DNA of 64,000 nucleotides from Metabacillus schmidteae (GCF_903166545.1 NZ_CAESCH010000001.1:2918001-2982000), one strand, 5' to 3'; positions 16,618-25,865 are shown, numbered from the stretch's first letter. Notes: a model not told the origin generated them from the sequence alone. Translations and numbers: made by a program.

Positions 16618-16818
16618 TTAAATACGGATTCCACTACCTTCACTTATTAAAATAAAATTGTGAAGCAGCTCGCGTTCACTAATAGATAATCTGATCGCTA
16701 AATCCTTCGTTCGCAAAACAAAGTCTTTCACACCTATAAACTCAGACTCAGCAATCAAATAAAATTGTGTACCTTTCTTAAACTCTCTAAAGTTATTTTT
16801 TAGTTTGTATATCTTCAT
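16618..16818 (-). CDS. small hypothetical protein
   Basis: The 66-residue product is charged and soluble (MKIYKLKNNFREFKKGTQFY at the start, a likely helix from 40 to 60) with no recognised domain. The ATG is preceded by AGG at a 9-base distance. It lies between the nucleoside hydrolase operon and the EamA transporter, all on the minus strand. Coding status is supported by the ribosome-binding site and plausible amino-acid composition only. Confidence 0.5.
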   Translation of the reverse strand: MKIYKLKNNFREFKKGTQFYLIAESEFIGVKDFVLRTKDLAIRLSISERELLHNFILISEGSGIRI

Positions 16819-16881
16819 GATATCTTACCTGTTACTCCCTTATCTATTCTCATCTGAAATTATCAAGTTCTTTAAGGCTTG

Positions 16882-17805
16882 TCAACTGTGGCTCTTAAAT
16901 GAAGAACGTTTCCCCGAATGACTATTCTTTTTTGTTATAGTTGAATTTTCACCTAATATAACAGAAAGAACAACAATTACTGCTATGACGATCGTAAAGA
17001 ATGTAATAGATTCATCGAGAAAAACTGTTGCAAAGAGAATCATCAAAAAAGGTTGTAGGTATTGTATTTGGCTAACTCTTGCTATACCTCCCATTGCCAT
17101 CCCGCTATACCAAGCAACATATGCTAAAAATTGACTAACAACAGCAAGGTAAAAAAAGCTAAGCCAAGCTTGAATTGGTGCATAAATCATTTCAGACGTA
17201 AAATTTAGTCCAACTGGAATCATGAAAAATGGTGCACCAATCATAATTGCCCACGCTATGACTTGCCAGCTACCTAATTCTTTCGCTAATTTCCCCCCTT
17301 CTGCGTAACTTAATCCAAGGATAAGCACTGCAGCCAGTAAAGCTAAATCAGCAACGTGTAATTGTCCGAACCCAAGATTAAGGGCATACACGATTACGGC
17401 AAGAGAACCCATTATACTTGAAATCCAAAATTTAACAGATGGAATCTCACCAGCTCTTAACATGGCAAATCCGGCTGTGGCTAATGGTAACAGAGCCAAT
17501 TCCACTGCTCCATGTGAAACAGGCAAGGATTTCATTGCCCATGTAGTAAGCAGAGGGAACCCTAAAACTGCACCAAACGCAACAATAACTAGACTTTTAA
17601 ATTGACGAGGAGTAGGAAGTTTTTCTTTCCGTATGCATATCACAACAGCTACTAAAATAGCAGCTGCAACAGTTCTTCCTAATCCGACGAATGTAGTCCC
17701 AAAATACTCGACTGCAATACTGGTCGCAGGGAGTGTTAAACTAAAACAAATAACACCTACTAACCCTAAAAATAATCCCATTTTCGCTCTTTTTACATTC
17801 TGCAT
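16882..17805 (-). CDS. EamA/DMT-family transporter
   Basis: The 307-residue product has ten hydrophobic segments as two EamA repeats (about 10-140 and 155-290), with a basic Ser/Lys tail. Members export amino acids, metabolites or purines. It is divergent from a MocR-type regulator at 17965, and genes paired this way are usually its target. The substrate is unknown. The last stretch FLMILFATVFLDESITFFT is typical of the family's ninth and tenth helices. Confidence 0.88.
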   Translation of the reverse strand: MQNVKRAKMGLFLGLVGVICFSLTLPATSIAVEYFGTTFVGLGRTVAAAILVAVVICIRKEKLPTPRQFKSLVIVAFGAVLGFPLLTTWAMKSLPVSHGAVELALLPLATAGFAMLRAGEIPSVKFWISSIMGSLAVIVYALNLGFGQLHVADLALLAAVLILGLSYAEGGKLAKELGSWQVIAWAIMIGAPFFMIPVGLNFTSEMIYAPIQAWLSFFYLAVVSQFLAYVAWYSGMAMGGIARVSQIQYLQPFLMILFATVFLDESITFFTIVIAVIVVLSVILGENSTITKKNSHSGKRSSFKSHS

Positions 17806-17833
17806 GGATCTTATACCTACCCTTTTTGGACAA

Positions 17834-17946
17834 ATTATATCTGTACCATTTTTCCGGTGGTAATAAATGGCTGTGATATAATTACCATATTAATAGGTAT
17901 TGAGAGTGAAAATAAACACCACTTTTAACTAACTGTACAGGTACAG
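17834..17946 (+). promoter_or_regulatory. divergent promoter region with CTGTAC/GGTACAG repeats
   Basis: A -10-like TATAAT is present for each direction (17834-17839 on minus for the EamA gene, 17877-17882 on plus for the MocR gene), both with weak -35 elements. CTGTACC at 17841-17847 mirrors GGTACAG at 17940-17946, and CTGTAC-AG-GTACAG (17933-17946) is a perfect inverted repeat just before the MocR ribosome-binding site. These are candidate MocR operators. Confidence 0.55.
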
Positions 17947-17964
17947 ACTAGGAGGGATCCTTGC

Positions 17965-19341
17965 TTGAGCTTAAAATATAATCAGATCATCGATGAAATA
18001 AAATTACGACTTACAAATGGTTCGCTTATCGCAGGGAGCAAACTCCCTTCAGTTCGTCAATTGTCTGAACAGTTTTCATGTAGTAAAAATACGGTGATAA
18101 AAGCATACGAAGAACTTGGAAAAGAGCATCTCATTTATTCTGTTCCTAAAAGCGGTTACTTCGTTGTGAAAGAGTTTCAACAGAAAACGGATCATTATGA
18201 CGTGATTGATTTCTTGTCAGCAGGTCCCGATCAAAATGTGATGCCTTATATTGATTTTCAGCATTGTATGAATCAAGCTATCGAACAATATAAAGGAGAG
18301 CTTTTTACATACTCTGATCAGCAAGGGCTTTACTCATTACGATTACAGCTGGTGAAATATCTGCAAAATCTCCAGGTATTCACACAACCTGAAAGAATAG
18401 TCATTGCTTCAGGTTCACAGCAAGTCCTTCATTTATTGATTTCCATGCCTTTCCCTAATGGAAAAAACAAGATACTACTAGAGCAGCCTACTTATTTTGG
18501 TTTTCTTGAATCCATTCATTTACAAAAAGCTAAAGCTTTAGCTATTGAGTTATCCATGGATGGGATTGATCTTGATCGACTGGAAAACATGTTTCGGAAT
18601 AATGAGATTAAATTTTTTTATGTCATTCCAAGATTTCATAATCCGCTTGGACATAGTTATACAAATAAAGAAAAGAAAAAAATAGTAGAATTAGCGGAAA
18701 AATACGATGTATACATTGTAGAGGATGATTTTTTAGGAGATCTTGATCTAAATACAAAATCAGATCCTTTCTTTTCTTTTGATCCAACCGGAAGAGTCAT
18801 TTATATAAAAAGCTTTTCAAAAATTTTCCTCCCGGGGTTAAGAATGGCTGGAGTGGTTCTTCCTTCATCGATGCTGAACAGTTTTTTACGTTATAAATTC
18901 AGTACAGATTTTAATAGCTCAGCACTTTCTCAAGGTGCGCTTGAAATCTATTTGAAAAGTGGTATGTTTGATAGACATCTTAAGAAAATTAAAAAGGTAT
19001 ACCATAGAAAAATGCAAATTCTTCAGGAAGCATGTGAGTTATTGCTACCAGATTATACTTCCTTTACAAAACCAACATCAGGATTTTATCTATCTATCAC
19101 ATTGCCAAAAAATGTGACAGCAAAACAGGTTGTTCTTATGCTAAATGAGCAGCATGTATTTGTTGATGATGCTTCTCGGATGTTTTTACCCGAATATAAA
19201 AAAGAAAATCTTCTACGACTATGCATTTCTCAAGTGGATGAAAGTCAAATTAAAGTAGGAGTAGAGCGATTGGCTAAATGTATTGCTTTATTAAATAGTA
19301 GAAAAAATCGGATTATATTAAATAACTATTTTCGTTTTTAA
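17965..19341 (+). CDS. MocR-family (GntR-aminotransferase fusion) regulator
   Basis: The 458-residue product has an N-terminal GntR winged helix (residues 1-70, with GSKLPSVRQLSEQFSCSKNT) fused to a class I aminotransferase-like domain. The PLP-binding Lys is seen in IKSFSKIFLPGLRMAG and the Asp/Arg sites in VEDDFLGDLD and LRLCISQ. Such regulators sense PLP or an amino compound. It starts with TTG at 17965, 8 bases after GGAGGG. It is divergent from the EamA transporter and probably controls it. Confidence 0.92.
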   Translation: MSLKYNQIIDEIKLRLTNGSLIAGSKLPSVRQLSEQFSCSKNTVIKAYEELGKEHLIYSVPKSGYFVVKEFQQKTDHYDVIDFLSAGPDQNVMPYIDFQHCMNQAIEQYKGELFTYSDQQGLYSLRLQLVKYLQNLQVFTQPERIVIASGSQQVLHLLISMPFPNGKNKILLEQPTYFGFLESIHLQKAKALAIELSMDGIDLDRLENMFRNNEIKFFYVIPRFHNPLGHSYTNKEKKKIVELAEKYDVYIVEDDFLGDLDLNTKSDPFFSFDPTGRVIYIKSFSKIFLPGLRMAGVVLPSSMLNSFLRYKFSTDFNSSALSQGALEIYLKSGMFDRHLKKIKKVYHRKMQILQEACELLLPDYTSFTKPTSGFYLSITLPKNVTAKQVVLMLNEQHVFVDDASRMFLPEYKKENLLRLCISQVDESQIKVGVERLAKCIALLNSRKNRIILNNYFRF

Positions 19342-19429
19342 TCTGATTTTATTATTTTTATAATTTTTTAATCTCTTAGAAGAATTTTGTGATACGATCA
19401 ATTCAGAACTTGTAAAGCGAGGTAATACT

Positions 19430-19609
19430 TTGAATATTGGTGATGTCATTTTTCAACTGGTTATGTTTTTGATACTATTCAGCACTTTTGCAGTCGTTTT
19501 CTTTCTTGTTCGTTCCCTGCTTTCAAGGAATCAGCAGCCGAAAAAAGAAAATGAAATTGAGAGAAAGCTTGATAGAATCATTGAGTTACTTGAACAGGAT
19601 AGAAAATAG
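19430..19609 (+). CDS. DUF4083-like small membrane protein
   Basis: A 59-residue product begins at a TTG 7 bases after GAGGTAA. It has one membrane helix (about 7-30) followed by a charged helix NEIERKLDRIIELLEQDRK typical of the DUF4083 family of Bacillus miniproteins, whose function is unknown. A similar small protein is at 20724 on the other side of the deacetylase gene. It is too short for usual ORF cut-offs. The assignment is by resemblance. Confidence 0.65.
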   Translation: MNIGDVIFQLVMFLILFSTFAVVFFLVRSLLSRNQQPKKENEIERKLDRIIELLEQDRK

Positions 19610-19626
19610 TATTTTTTATCCTGTTC
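19592..19626. terminator. hairpin between convergent genes
   Basis: Arms GAACAGGATA and TATCCTGTTC (perfect 10 bp) flank a 15-base A/T-rich loop. The stem overlaps the 3' end of the DUF4083-like gene and sits between it and the convergent deacetylase gene; it can serve both strands, although T-runs are short. Confidence 0.6.
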
Positions 19627-19642
19627 TATTAATTGTGTTTAC

Positions 19643-20461
19643 TTACTGAGTCAAAGCTTTTTTAGTTAGTTGAATCTGGGTACCGCCTTTCACCTCAAAA
19701 ATCCTTTCATCCACACTAAGCCAGACGGATTTCGCTGAAGGGTTGTAAACGAACCGGCTGTCTGCAGAGAATTTAAGGTCTTTAAAAGCTTTTATATAAT
19801 CGACGATTTCTATGTTCGTTGCATACCAGATTTCTTCCCGGGACCCAACATACTTACAAAAACGTTCAATGAGATCCCAGTTTTGGTCATTGTCAAACTC
19901 ATAACTGTGCCCCCATACATACATCATATACAAATACTGTTTTTTATGGAGTTGAATAAAATCATCAGCTAGTTGCATAAGTTCTTTATTATGATGACAG
20001 GTTGGGTTCCACTCCAGCAAATCATCCGGCATCGAAAAGCCTCCGGTGCTATTAACTGTTCTCGAGTATTCTATTCCCAAGTATGGGAGTAATTCTTTTA
20101 TATATGAATTATAAGAGCCATTTGGATAGGACATTCCTCTAACCGTATATTCTGCGATCTTCTCCAGATTTTTACGATCTTCCACTATTTCATGTATCAG
20201 CTGTTCTTTTGGGGATCTTGCAATAGTTGGATGTGTCAGCGTATGAGCTGAGATTTCATGTCCTTTGTAAAGCTCAGCCACTTCATGTTCAGGAATTCTG
20301 TCCCCTGTTCCAAACAAACCGGAATTAATATGAAAAGTTCCTTTTATTCCATATCTGTTAAAAATGTCTACAAGCCTTCTATCAGCCGCTTTTCCATCAT
20401 CATAACTCATTGTCAGTACTTTATGCCTTCCTCCTGGAAAGGTCATGACCACTTTTGGCAT
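19643..20461 (-). CDS. polysaccharide deacetylase (NodB) family protein, cytosolic
   Basis: The product has a NodB-like core: MSYDDG near residue 21 in place of the usual TFDDG, HTLTH for the HxxxH metal site at about residue 93, and GMSYPNGSYN at about 130. Members deacetylate N-acetylated sugars or related amides with a divalent metal. There is no signal peptide or membrane anchor, so unlike most NodB enzymes it probably acts in the cytosol, perhaps on a small amide. ATG at 20461 is preferred, 6 bases after GGGGTGA, over an upstream GTG at 20470. It is monocistronic between two miniproteins. Confidence 0.88.
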   Translation of the reverse strand: MPKVVMTFPGGRHKVLTMSYDDGKAADRRLVDIFNRYGIKGTFHINSGLFGTGDRIPEHEVAELYKGHEISAHTLTHPTIARSPKEQLIHEIVEDRKNLEKIAEYTVRGMSYPNGSYNSYIKELLPYLGIEYSRTVNSTGGFSMPDDLLEWNPTCHHNKELMQLADDFIQLHKKQYLYMMYVWGHSYEFDNDQNWDLIERFCKYVGSREEIWYATNIEIVDYIKAFKDLKFSADSRFVYNPSAKSVWLSVDERIFEVKGGTQIQLTKKALTQ

Positions 20462-20723
20462 TCCGTTCACCCCGTTTAATCATTTAAATTTATCAATCTA
20501 CCTATATATGAAGTTCTCTATTGCATTAGATAATACCTTCAAAAAAGCATTTAAGTTGGAGGCAATACCCTTTATCCACATGAAACGGCTACAATTATTC
20601 CACTAAAACACTCTTTTTTTCTATATGTTTGCCATTACTCATGAAAACATATTGAGCTGCATAAATTATGTTATCTTTTTCTTTTTTGAAAATTTTAGCT
20701 AAGATCAAGGAGGCTTATAATCA

Positions 20724-20900
20724 ATGGATGCATTGGCATTATTACCGGTATTAATTATAGGTATTATTTATCTTGCTGTTATTGGATTCACTATTTGGTT
20801 TGCTATTACTCTTATAAATGCTCAAAAAGATCGTAATAATATTCTTTTAGAGATATCAAAAAAACTTGATGGTCTCGAAGTAACGCGAAATGAAGAGTGA
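20724..20900 (+). CDS. small single-helix membrane protein, DUF4083-like
   Basis: A 58-residue product with one strong membrane helix (about 5-30) and a charged tail (NNILLEISKKLDGLEVTRNE), preceded by AAGGAGG 8 bases before the ATG. It resembles the miniprotein at 19430 in size, topology and tail. It is divergent from the deacetylase gene. Function unknown. Confidence 0.65.
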   Translation: MDALALLPVLIIGIIYLAVIGFTIWFAITLINAQKDRNNILLEISKKLDGLEVTRNEE

Positions 20901-21015
20901 TATGCTCTTTCTTTTTCCAGATTTATGGTTGGCTATTTTATGTTAATTTATGTTAATATATAATTGATCCAACTATACAAATGAGTTGGATTAACTTAGA
21001 GTCCTATTAAAGACT

Positions 21016-21198
21016 TTGTTATATTTATTTATAACAAAACTAAGGGTGGTATATATTAAATTTGGACAAAAAGTAGTATATAACAGTCGAATCCATTTCA
21101 TCTTCTTTGAACATGGTAACGGTTTATATGAAATCCAAAGCTTGGAAAACGCGATTATTTTAGTTAGTTTAGATGATCTGATTTACAGATTAAAATAA
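21016..21198 (+). CDS. small hypothetical protein
   Basis: An up to 60-residue product with a mostly beta pattern (FFEHGNGLYEIQSLENAIIL) and no known domain. The true start is unclear: the upstream ATG has no ribosome-binding site, while AAGGGTGG lies close before a GTA/TAT region at about 21045 without a standard start codon. It is followed directly by a good terminator, which supports a transcribed gene. Confidence 0.4.
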   Translation: MLYLFITKLRVVYIKFGQKVVYNSRIHFIFFEHGNGLYEIQSLENAIILVSLDDLIYRLK

Positions 21199-21200
21199 GG

Positions 21201-21226
21201 GCCAACTTTTATGGGTTGGCTTTTTT
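21201..21226 (+). terminator. rho-independent terminator
   Basis: GCCAAC pairs with GTTGGC around an 8-base loop, followed by TTTTTT, just past the small ORF at 21016-21198. Confidence 0.8.
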
Positions 21227-21700
21227 CATGTTTTTTTAAATATACCCCTAGCCATCATCAGTTTACACAAAATGTGTTAATAAGTTATCGAAATAAAAAG
21301 TCCACAAAATGGCCATCTGTACTATTCTTCATTTCTATCGCTGCATTTAAGTCTTTTCTTATAATTTTTAACTAAGTTTTCTTAACTTGCATGTTGCAAG
21401 TTTATTTGTTTTTTACGATACTACGAAACTTTTTAAAGGTTTTTTCGTAAATAATAATGTATAAGGTGGTGACTTTTTCTGTATAAATACGCAAATTTGA
21501 CAGTAGTCTTCTTACTTGGAGAAACTTATTACGATCATTATTTAATACTCTCCAATTATTGGTTCACTTCTTGGCTTCCTATCTCTCCTTACCGCTACAA
21601 TTTTTGCATGTAAAAGATTTAAAAAGTAAATCTCCCCTTTTGAAAGGAGTTAATGTTACACTAAAATAACAACATATGGAAAAAATGGAGGATATAGGTG
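21227..21700. other. intergenic stretch without a supported gene
   Basis: The 470-base A/T-rich stretch holds no ORF with start signals. At 21580-21629 a short frame encoding a hydrophobic tail (GSLLGFLSLLTATIFACKR) ends in a stop but has no start, and may be a remnant of a membrane miniprotein. The rest likely contains the promoter and leader of the ABC genes downstream. Confidence 0.4.
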
Positions 21701-22477
21701 ATGGAAGAAACGATATTATCAATTAATGAGTTGAAAAAAAGCTACGGATCTAAGACGGTATTAAATGGTGTGTCTCTTCAAGTGAAACGCGGAGAAATCA
21801 TTGGCTATATTGGTCCTAACGGAGCTGGGAAAAGTACAACAGTTAAAATTATGCTTGGTATTGAAGGTGATTATTCCGGTGAGGTCAAAATATTCGGCCA
21901 TGATATTTCAGATGGAAATATTGAATATAAACGAAAAATCGGATATGTTCCGGAAATTGCTGAAGTGTACGATAATTTAACTGGCCATGAATATTTAACC
22001 TTTATAGGTGAGTTGTATGGTCTTGATTTTGACATAGCCGAATATAAAGCTAAGCGCTTAATGGAACTATTTGGAATTGGGGAAGTCTATCACTCTCGTA
22101 TTTCCTCTTACTCAAAAGGTATGAGGCAAAAGCTTTTAATTATCTCCAGTTTAATACATAACCCTGAACTATTGTTTTTTGATGAACCTATCAATGGGCT
22201 GGACGCAAACAGTGTGATGATTTTCAAAGAAATTATGACCCAGCTTGCTGCACAAGGAAAAACGATTTTTTACTCGTCCCATATTATGGACGTAGTTGAG
22301 AAAATAAGCAGCCGGATTATACTTTTGCATGATGGTAAGATTGCTGCAGATGGTACGTTTGAAGAGTTAAAATCAGAAACGGATGGTTCACTTGAACAGA
22401 TTTTCAACCAACTTACCGGATTTAATGAACATAAAGAACTTGGTTCACGATTTGTTTCTGTCGTAAGGGAGATGTAA
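21701..22477 (+). CDS. ABC transporter ATPase
   Basis: The product has Walker A GPNGAGKSTTVKIMLG, Q-loop region and signature YSKGMRQKLLIISSLIHNPE, Walker B LLFFDEPINGLDANSV and H-loop YSSHIMDVV. It is about 258 residues, a single-domain ATPase of the drug/membrane-exporter class. GGAGG is 9 bases before this ATG and 6 before a GTG at 21698; either could start it. It pairs with the large membrane protein 3 bases downstream. Substrate unknown; ABC exporters of this kind are linked to envelope stress or membrane maintenance. Confidence 0.9.
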   Translation: MEETILSINELKKSYGSKTVLNGVSLQVKRGEIIGYIGPNGAGKSTTVKIMLGIEGDYSGEVKIFGHDISDGNIEYKRKIGYVPEIAEVYDNLTGHEYLTFIGELYGLDFDIAEYKAKRLMELFGIGEVYHSRISSYSKGMRQKLLIISSLIHNPELLFFDEPINGLDANSVMIFKEIMTQLAAQGKTIFYSSHIMDVVEKISSRIILLHDGKIAADGTFEELKSETDGSLEQIFNQLTGFNEHKELGSRFVSVVREM

Positions 22478-22479
22478 TC

Positions 22480-24126
22480 ATGAAAGATTTTCGTACACTT
22501 AAACTATTGGACCGGTTCGAGAAAGTTTTCACAAGCTTTGACATTGATTATAAAATCATGAGGAAAATCCTCCAAATAAAGTTAACAATGGACGGACGGC
22601 GCGTTCCAACTATTTTCTCGCAAAATGCACCAAAAAAAGAAAAAGACGATAGCAATCAGTATATAAAATCGTTATGGATTTATGTCATATTTGGATTATT
22701 TATGGTTCCATTTTTATTTATGGGAGACAATTATCTTTTCCAAATGAGCTTTTTCTACGGAATTTTTACCTTTTTTGTTATGACATCCATGATTTCCGAT
22801 TTTTCTTCTGTTTTGCTAGACCTACGCGACCGAAATATTTTGTTCCCAAAGCCTGTTAATAAAAGAACAATTAGTACAGCGAAAATGGTTCACGTCATCA
22901 TTTATCTGTCCTTTTTAACCATTGCAATTGTAGGAATCCCCTTAGTTGTTGGATTAATTAAAAATGGATTGGTGTATTTTCTTGTTTCAATAATCAACGT
23001 CATTCTAATTGACATGTTTGTCGTTGGACTAACAGCACTTCTCTATTTGGCTATTTTAGTAGTCTTTGATGGGGAAAAATTAAAAGATATCATTAACTAT
23101 GTGCAAATTTTTCTATCGCTTGCGATAATGATTGGATATCAATTACTTGCACGTTCCTTTACTATTATTGATTTAGCAATTTCATTTGAGCCTCAGTGGT
23201 GGCAAGTATTTATCTTCCCAATGTGGTATGGAGCAAATATGGAAAGTATCATGAATGGTGACTTTCAGCCGCTATATTTATTATTTTCAGCTTTAGGCAT
23301 CATATTCCCATTCCTATCCATTTGGCTTTATATTACTTTTAATCCTGTTTTTGAGGAAAACCTCCAAAAGCTGATATATCAAGGAAAAGCAAAAGAAAAA
23401 CGACGCAGTAATATCGGTCAGGCGCTTCTTAAGATCCTGTGTCGGTCACATGAGGAGAGAACGTTTTTTCGATTTGCTAGTTTAATGATGAAAAATGAAC
23501 GAGATTTTAAATTAAAGGTTTACCCTTCTCTGGGGTTTTCTGTTGTGATCCCGTTTATATTTATTATGAATGATTTTGATACGGGTTTTGATTTAAATCA
23601 GTTGTCGACAAGCAAATCATACTTTTCCATTTATTTTAGCTTAATCATTATCCCTACTACCATCATTCTTTTGAAGTTTTCTGGAAAGTTCAAAGGCTCA
23701 TGGATATACAGGGTTGCTCCGCTAAAACAATTAAAACCTTTGTTAAGTGGTACAATAAAGGCTTTTCTTTTTAAATTGTATTTACCAGTTTACCTGCTTT
23801 TGTGTGTCTTATTCATTGCATTATTTGGTGTGAGAATTCTACCGGATCTTTTACTCGTGTTTAGTAGTGCCTGTCTATATGCTGTTATTTGCTTTGCCAT
23901 TATTGAAAAAACTCTTCCTTTTTCAGAGTCATTTGAGGCTAATCAAACTAGCAATGGTGCACTTATGTTTGGATTAATGCTGCTTGCCGGAGTATTTGCC
24001 GGTTTGCATTTTCTCAGCACATTGTTTTCATTTGGAATCTATCTGTATTTAGTCATTTCGATTGTCAGTCTGTGGCTGATGTGGAGAAAGGCTTTTAATA
24101 TTACGTGGGAGCAGGTAATAAGCTAA
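22480..24126 (+). CDS. ABC exporter permease, large multi-pass
   Basis: The 548-residue product has a soluble N-terminal 50 residues followed by about twelve hydrophobic segments in two clusters (about 65-275 and 355-545). It begins 3 bases after the ATPase stop, so both are co-translated and form one exporter. Size and ATPase pairing match Bacillus two-gene exporters of unknown substrate; no ligand can be named. LLDLRDRNILFPKPVNKRTI is a typical cytoplasmic loop of this class. Confidence 0.82.
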   Translation: MKDFRTLKLLDRFEKVFTSFDIDYKIMRKILQIKLTMDGRRVPTIFSQNAPKKEKDDSNQYIKSLWIYVIFGLFMVPFLFMGDNYLFQMSFFYGIFTFFVMTSMISDFSSVLLDLRDRNILFPKPVNKRTISTAKMVHVIIYLSFLTIAIVGIPLVVGLIKNGLVYFLVSIINVILIDMFVVGLTALLYLAILVVFDGEKLKDIINYVQIFLSLAIMIGYQLLARSFTIIDLAISFEPQWWQVFIFPMWYGANMESIMNGDFQPLYLLFSALGIIFPFLSIWLYITFNPVFEENLQKLIYQGKAKEKRRSNIGQALLKILCRSHEERTFFRFASLMMKNERDFKLKVYPSLGFSVVIPFIFIMNDFDTGFDLNQLSTSKSYFSIYFSLIIIPTTIILLKFSGKFKGSWIYRVAPLKQLKPLLSGTIKAFLFKLYLPVYLLLCVLFIALFGVRILPDLLLVFSSACLYAVICFAIIEKTLPFSESFEANQTSNGALMFGLMLLAGVFAGLHFLSTLFSFGIYLYLVISIVSLWLMWRKAFNITWEQVIS

Positions 24127-24136
24127 TTAGGAATGT

Positions 24137-24174
24137 ATAAAACGCTGTTGATACGAACATCAACAGCGTTTTAT
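24137..24174. terminator. bidirectional terminator
   Basis: Perfect 16-bp arms (ATAAAACGCTGTTGAT and its complement) enclose a 6-base loop. It follows the ABC permease stop by 10 bases. Confidence 0.85.
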
Positions 24175-24251
24175 AGATATCAACCACTAGGATGATGTTG
24201 AGGATTCATAGATACTCTATGGGTTCTTTTTTATGTATAAAGAGATAAAGT

Positions 24252-24278
24252 GGTCCAAGGGACCTGTCCCCCTGGACC
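24252..24278 (-). terminator. GC-rich hairpin at end of the CDF gene
   Basis: GGTCCAAGGGACC and GGTCC-rich complement form an imperfect hairpin around GGACAGG (arms GGTCCA/TGGACC plus GGG/CCC). It sits directly at the stop of the CDF exporter gene. Similar GGTCC/TGTCCC hairpins recur in Bacillus genomes. Confidence 0.5.
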
Positions 24279-25138
24279 TAGTTTGGTTCAAGGTGGATGT
24301 GGACGTTTTCGATGTTGTGTGTGTCTTTGAGTCGTTGTTCGATTTTGTCAGTGATGTTGTGTCCTTCTAAGATTGTCAGGGTTGATTTGACGAAGACGAT
24401 TGCGTCTACAGTTGTTTGATTCCCTGAAACTCGCGCCTTTATGTCTTTTACGAAGGTAACACCTGGTGTATTTTTTATTTCTTCTTCTATTTCTTTTAGT
24501 TTTTCGGCATCAAAGCCGTCTGTTAAGTCATGAACGGCTTCTTTAAAAATCCCCCATGCTGTATGACATATAATGAGTCCAACTATGGCAGCTACAATAG
24601 AATCTAAAAGAATAAAACCTAAAAATGACCCTACAATCCCTATAACTGCCCCAATACTAACTAATGCATCTGAACGGTTATCTTGGGCAGCAGCAAATAG
24701 TGCTTTGCTTTTAAGTTTTTCTGATAGCTTTCGGTTGTATCTGTAAACAAAGTACATAAACACAGCACAAAATAACGCGACAAATGCTGTAAATAGTTCT
24801 GGTCTGGTATCTGTAGGGGAAGTGAAATTTTTAAAAGCATCAACAATGACTTGTACCCCTACGATGAACATGATAATCGCAGCAATTAATGATGCAATTG
24901 TCTCTGCTCTCGTATGTCCATACTTATGGTTTTCATCGGCAGGCTTTTGTGCAAATCTTAAGCCAATTAAAACTGTTACCGATGCAATCACATCTGTTAA
25001 ATTGTTTAATCCGTCGGCTTTTAAGGCATCAGAGTTTCCAATATAACCGGAAACTAATTTGACTGCTGACAAAAAGATATAAGCAAAAATACTGATCCAT
25101 ACACCACGTTCTGCTTTCTTTAGGTTGTTATTACCCAT
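24278..25138 (-). CDS. CDF-family metal exporter, probably manganese type
   Basis: The 286-residue product has six membrane helices and a cytosolic C-terminal ferredoxin-like domain (about 210-286, with IEEEIKNTPGVTFVKDIKAR and NVHIHLEPN). In helix 2 the metal motif reads NxxxD (LNNLTDV) and in helix 5 DxxxD (DNRSDALVS), unlike the HxxxD of zinc exporters and like the MneS/MneP-type manganese exporters of B. subtilis. It uses the proton gradient to expel a divalent metal. GGAGG lies before the ATG. The metal is inferred from these residues. Confidence 0.87.
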   Translation of the reverse strand: MGNNNLKKAERGVWISIFAYIFLSAVKLVSGYIGNSDALKADGLNNLTDVIASVTVLIGLRFAQKPADENHKYGHTRAETIASLIAAIIMFIVGVQVIVDAFKNFTSPTDTRPELFTAFVALFCAVFMYFVYRYNRKLSEKLKSKALFAAAQDNRSDALVSIGAVIGIVGSFLGFILLDSIVAAIVGLIICHTAWGIFKEAVHDLTDGFDAEKLKEIEEEIKNTPGVTFVKDIKARVSGNQTTVDAIVFVKSTLTILEGHNITDKIEQRLKDTHNIENVHIHLEPN

Positions 25139-25229
25139 TAAATCCTCCTAGTTAGACCCTTTAATATGTACAAATAGAATTTGCTTTATCAGGTGATTTT
25201 ATTACGGTAATACACCTAACTCATATCAG

Positions 25230-25697
25230 TTAATTTTGATCTTTCCTTAGTTTTTCAACAATTAAGGAGTGATAGAGATAATTAAATATAGCTACTACAA
25301 CACTTAAGAGGAAAAGCTGCTTGCGGCTCATTTTCACCATTTTATATACACCTAGTTTTTCTGCTAAGGATGTTAAAGGGTAGGCAAATAAATAATCAGA
25401 AATAATATTAGTTAGCAAATACAACCAGAATTTTTTATATGTTAACTTGAAGATCCAAAAGTTTAGAATCGTAAACGGCCCAAAGACAAAAGATATATCT
25501 GTTGCTAATTTAGGGATTATAGGGTTTTTCACTTTCCACCATTTCAATTCTCGTGATAATTCACTAATGATCGCAATAACCAGGTCACTAAAAATGATAG
25601 TTGGCAGGAATCTAATAAACGAATACTTACCAAGCTTCATAACAGATAACCATGGCAAAAGAAGCAATATATACATTTTCCATTTTTGTTTCTTCAT
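25230..25697 (-). CDS. integral membrane protein of unknown function
   Basis: The 155-residue product has four to five hydrophobic segments and many aromatic residues, no catalytic motif and no recognised family. A GGGGG sequence precedes the ATG. It is about 90 bases upstream of the CDF gene and on the same strand, so co-transcription is possible. Function cannot be proposed. Confidence 0.65.
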   Translation of the reverse strand: MKKQKWKMYILLLLPWLSVMKLGKYSFIRFLPTIIFSDLVIAIISELSRELKWWKVKNPIIPKLATDISFVFGPFTILNFWIFKLTYKKFWLYLLTNIISDYLFAYPLTSLAEKLGVYKMVKMSRKQLFLLSVVVAIFNYLYHSLIVEKLRKDQN

Positions 25698-25830
25698 AAT
25701 GACCCCCAGATTCGGACAGAATTTATTTATATAAAACTAACTCATGTGTTTTTTACTTTGTTTTACTCATTATATCCATTCTGAAAATGCTCTAACTCAC
25801 TTAATATAAGTTTTTTTATAAGTAAATAAA

Positions 25831-25865
25831 TAAACAGCCACTAATGCTTAATGGTGGCTGTTTTT
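25831..25865. terminator. terminator downstream of the radical SAM gene
   Basis: AAACAGCCAC pairs with GTGGCTGTTT around a 12-base loop; on the plus strand it is followed by TTTTT and on the minus strand by TTTATTTATT. Confidence 0.75.
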
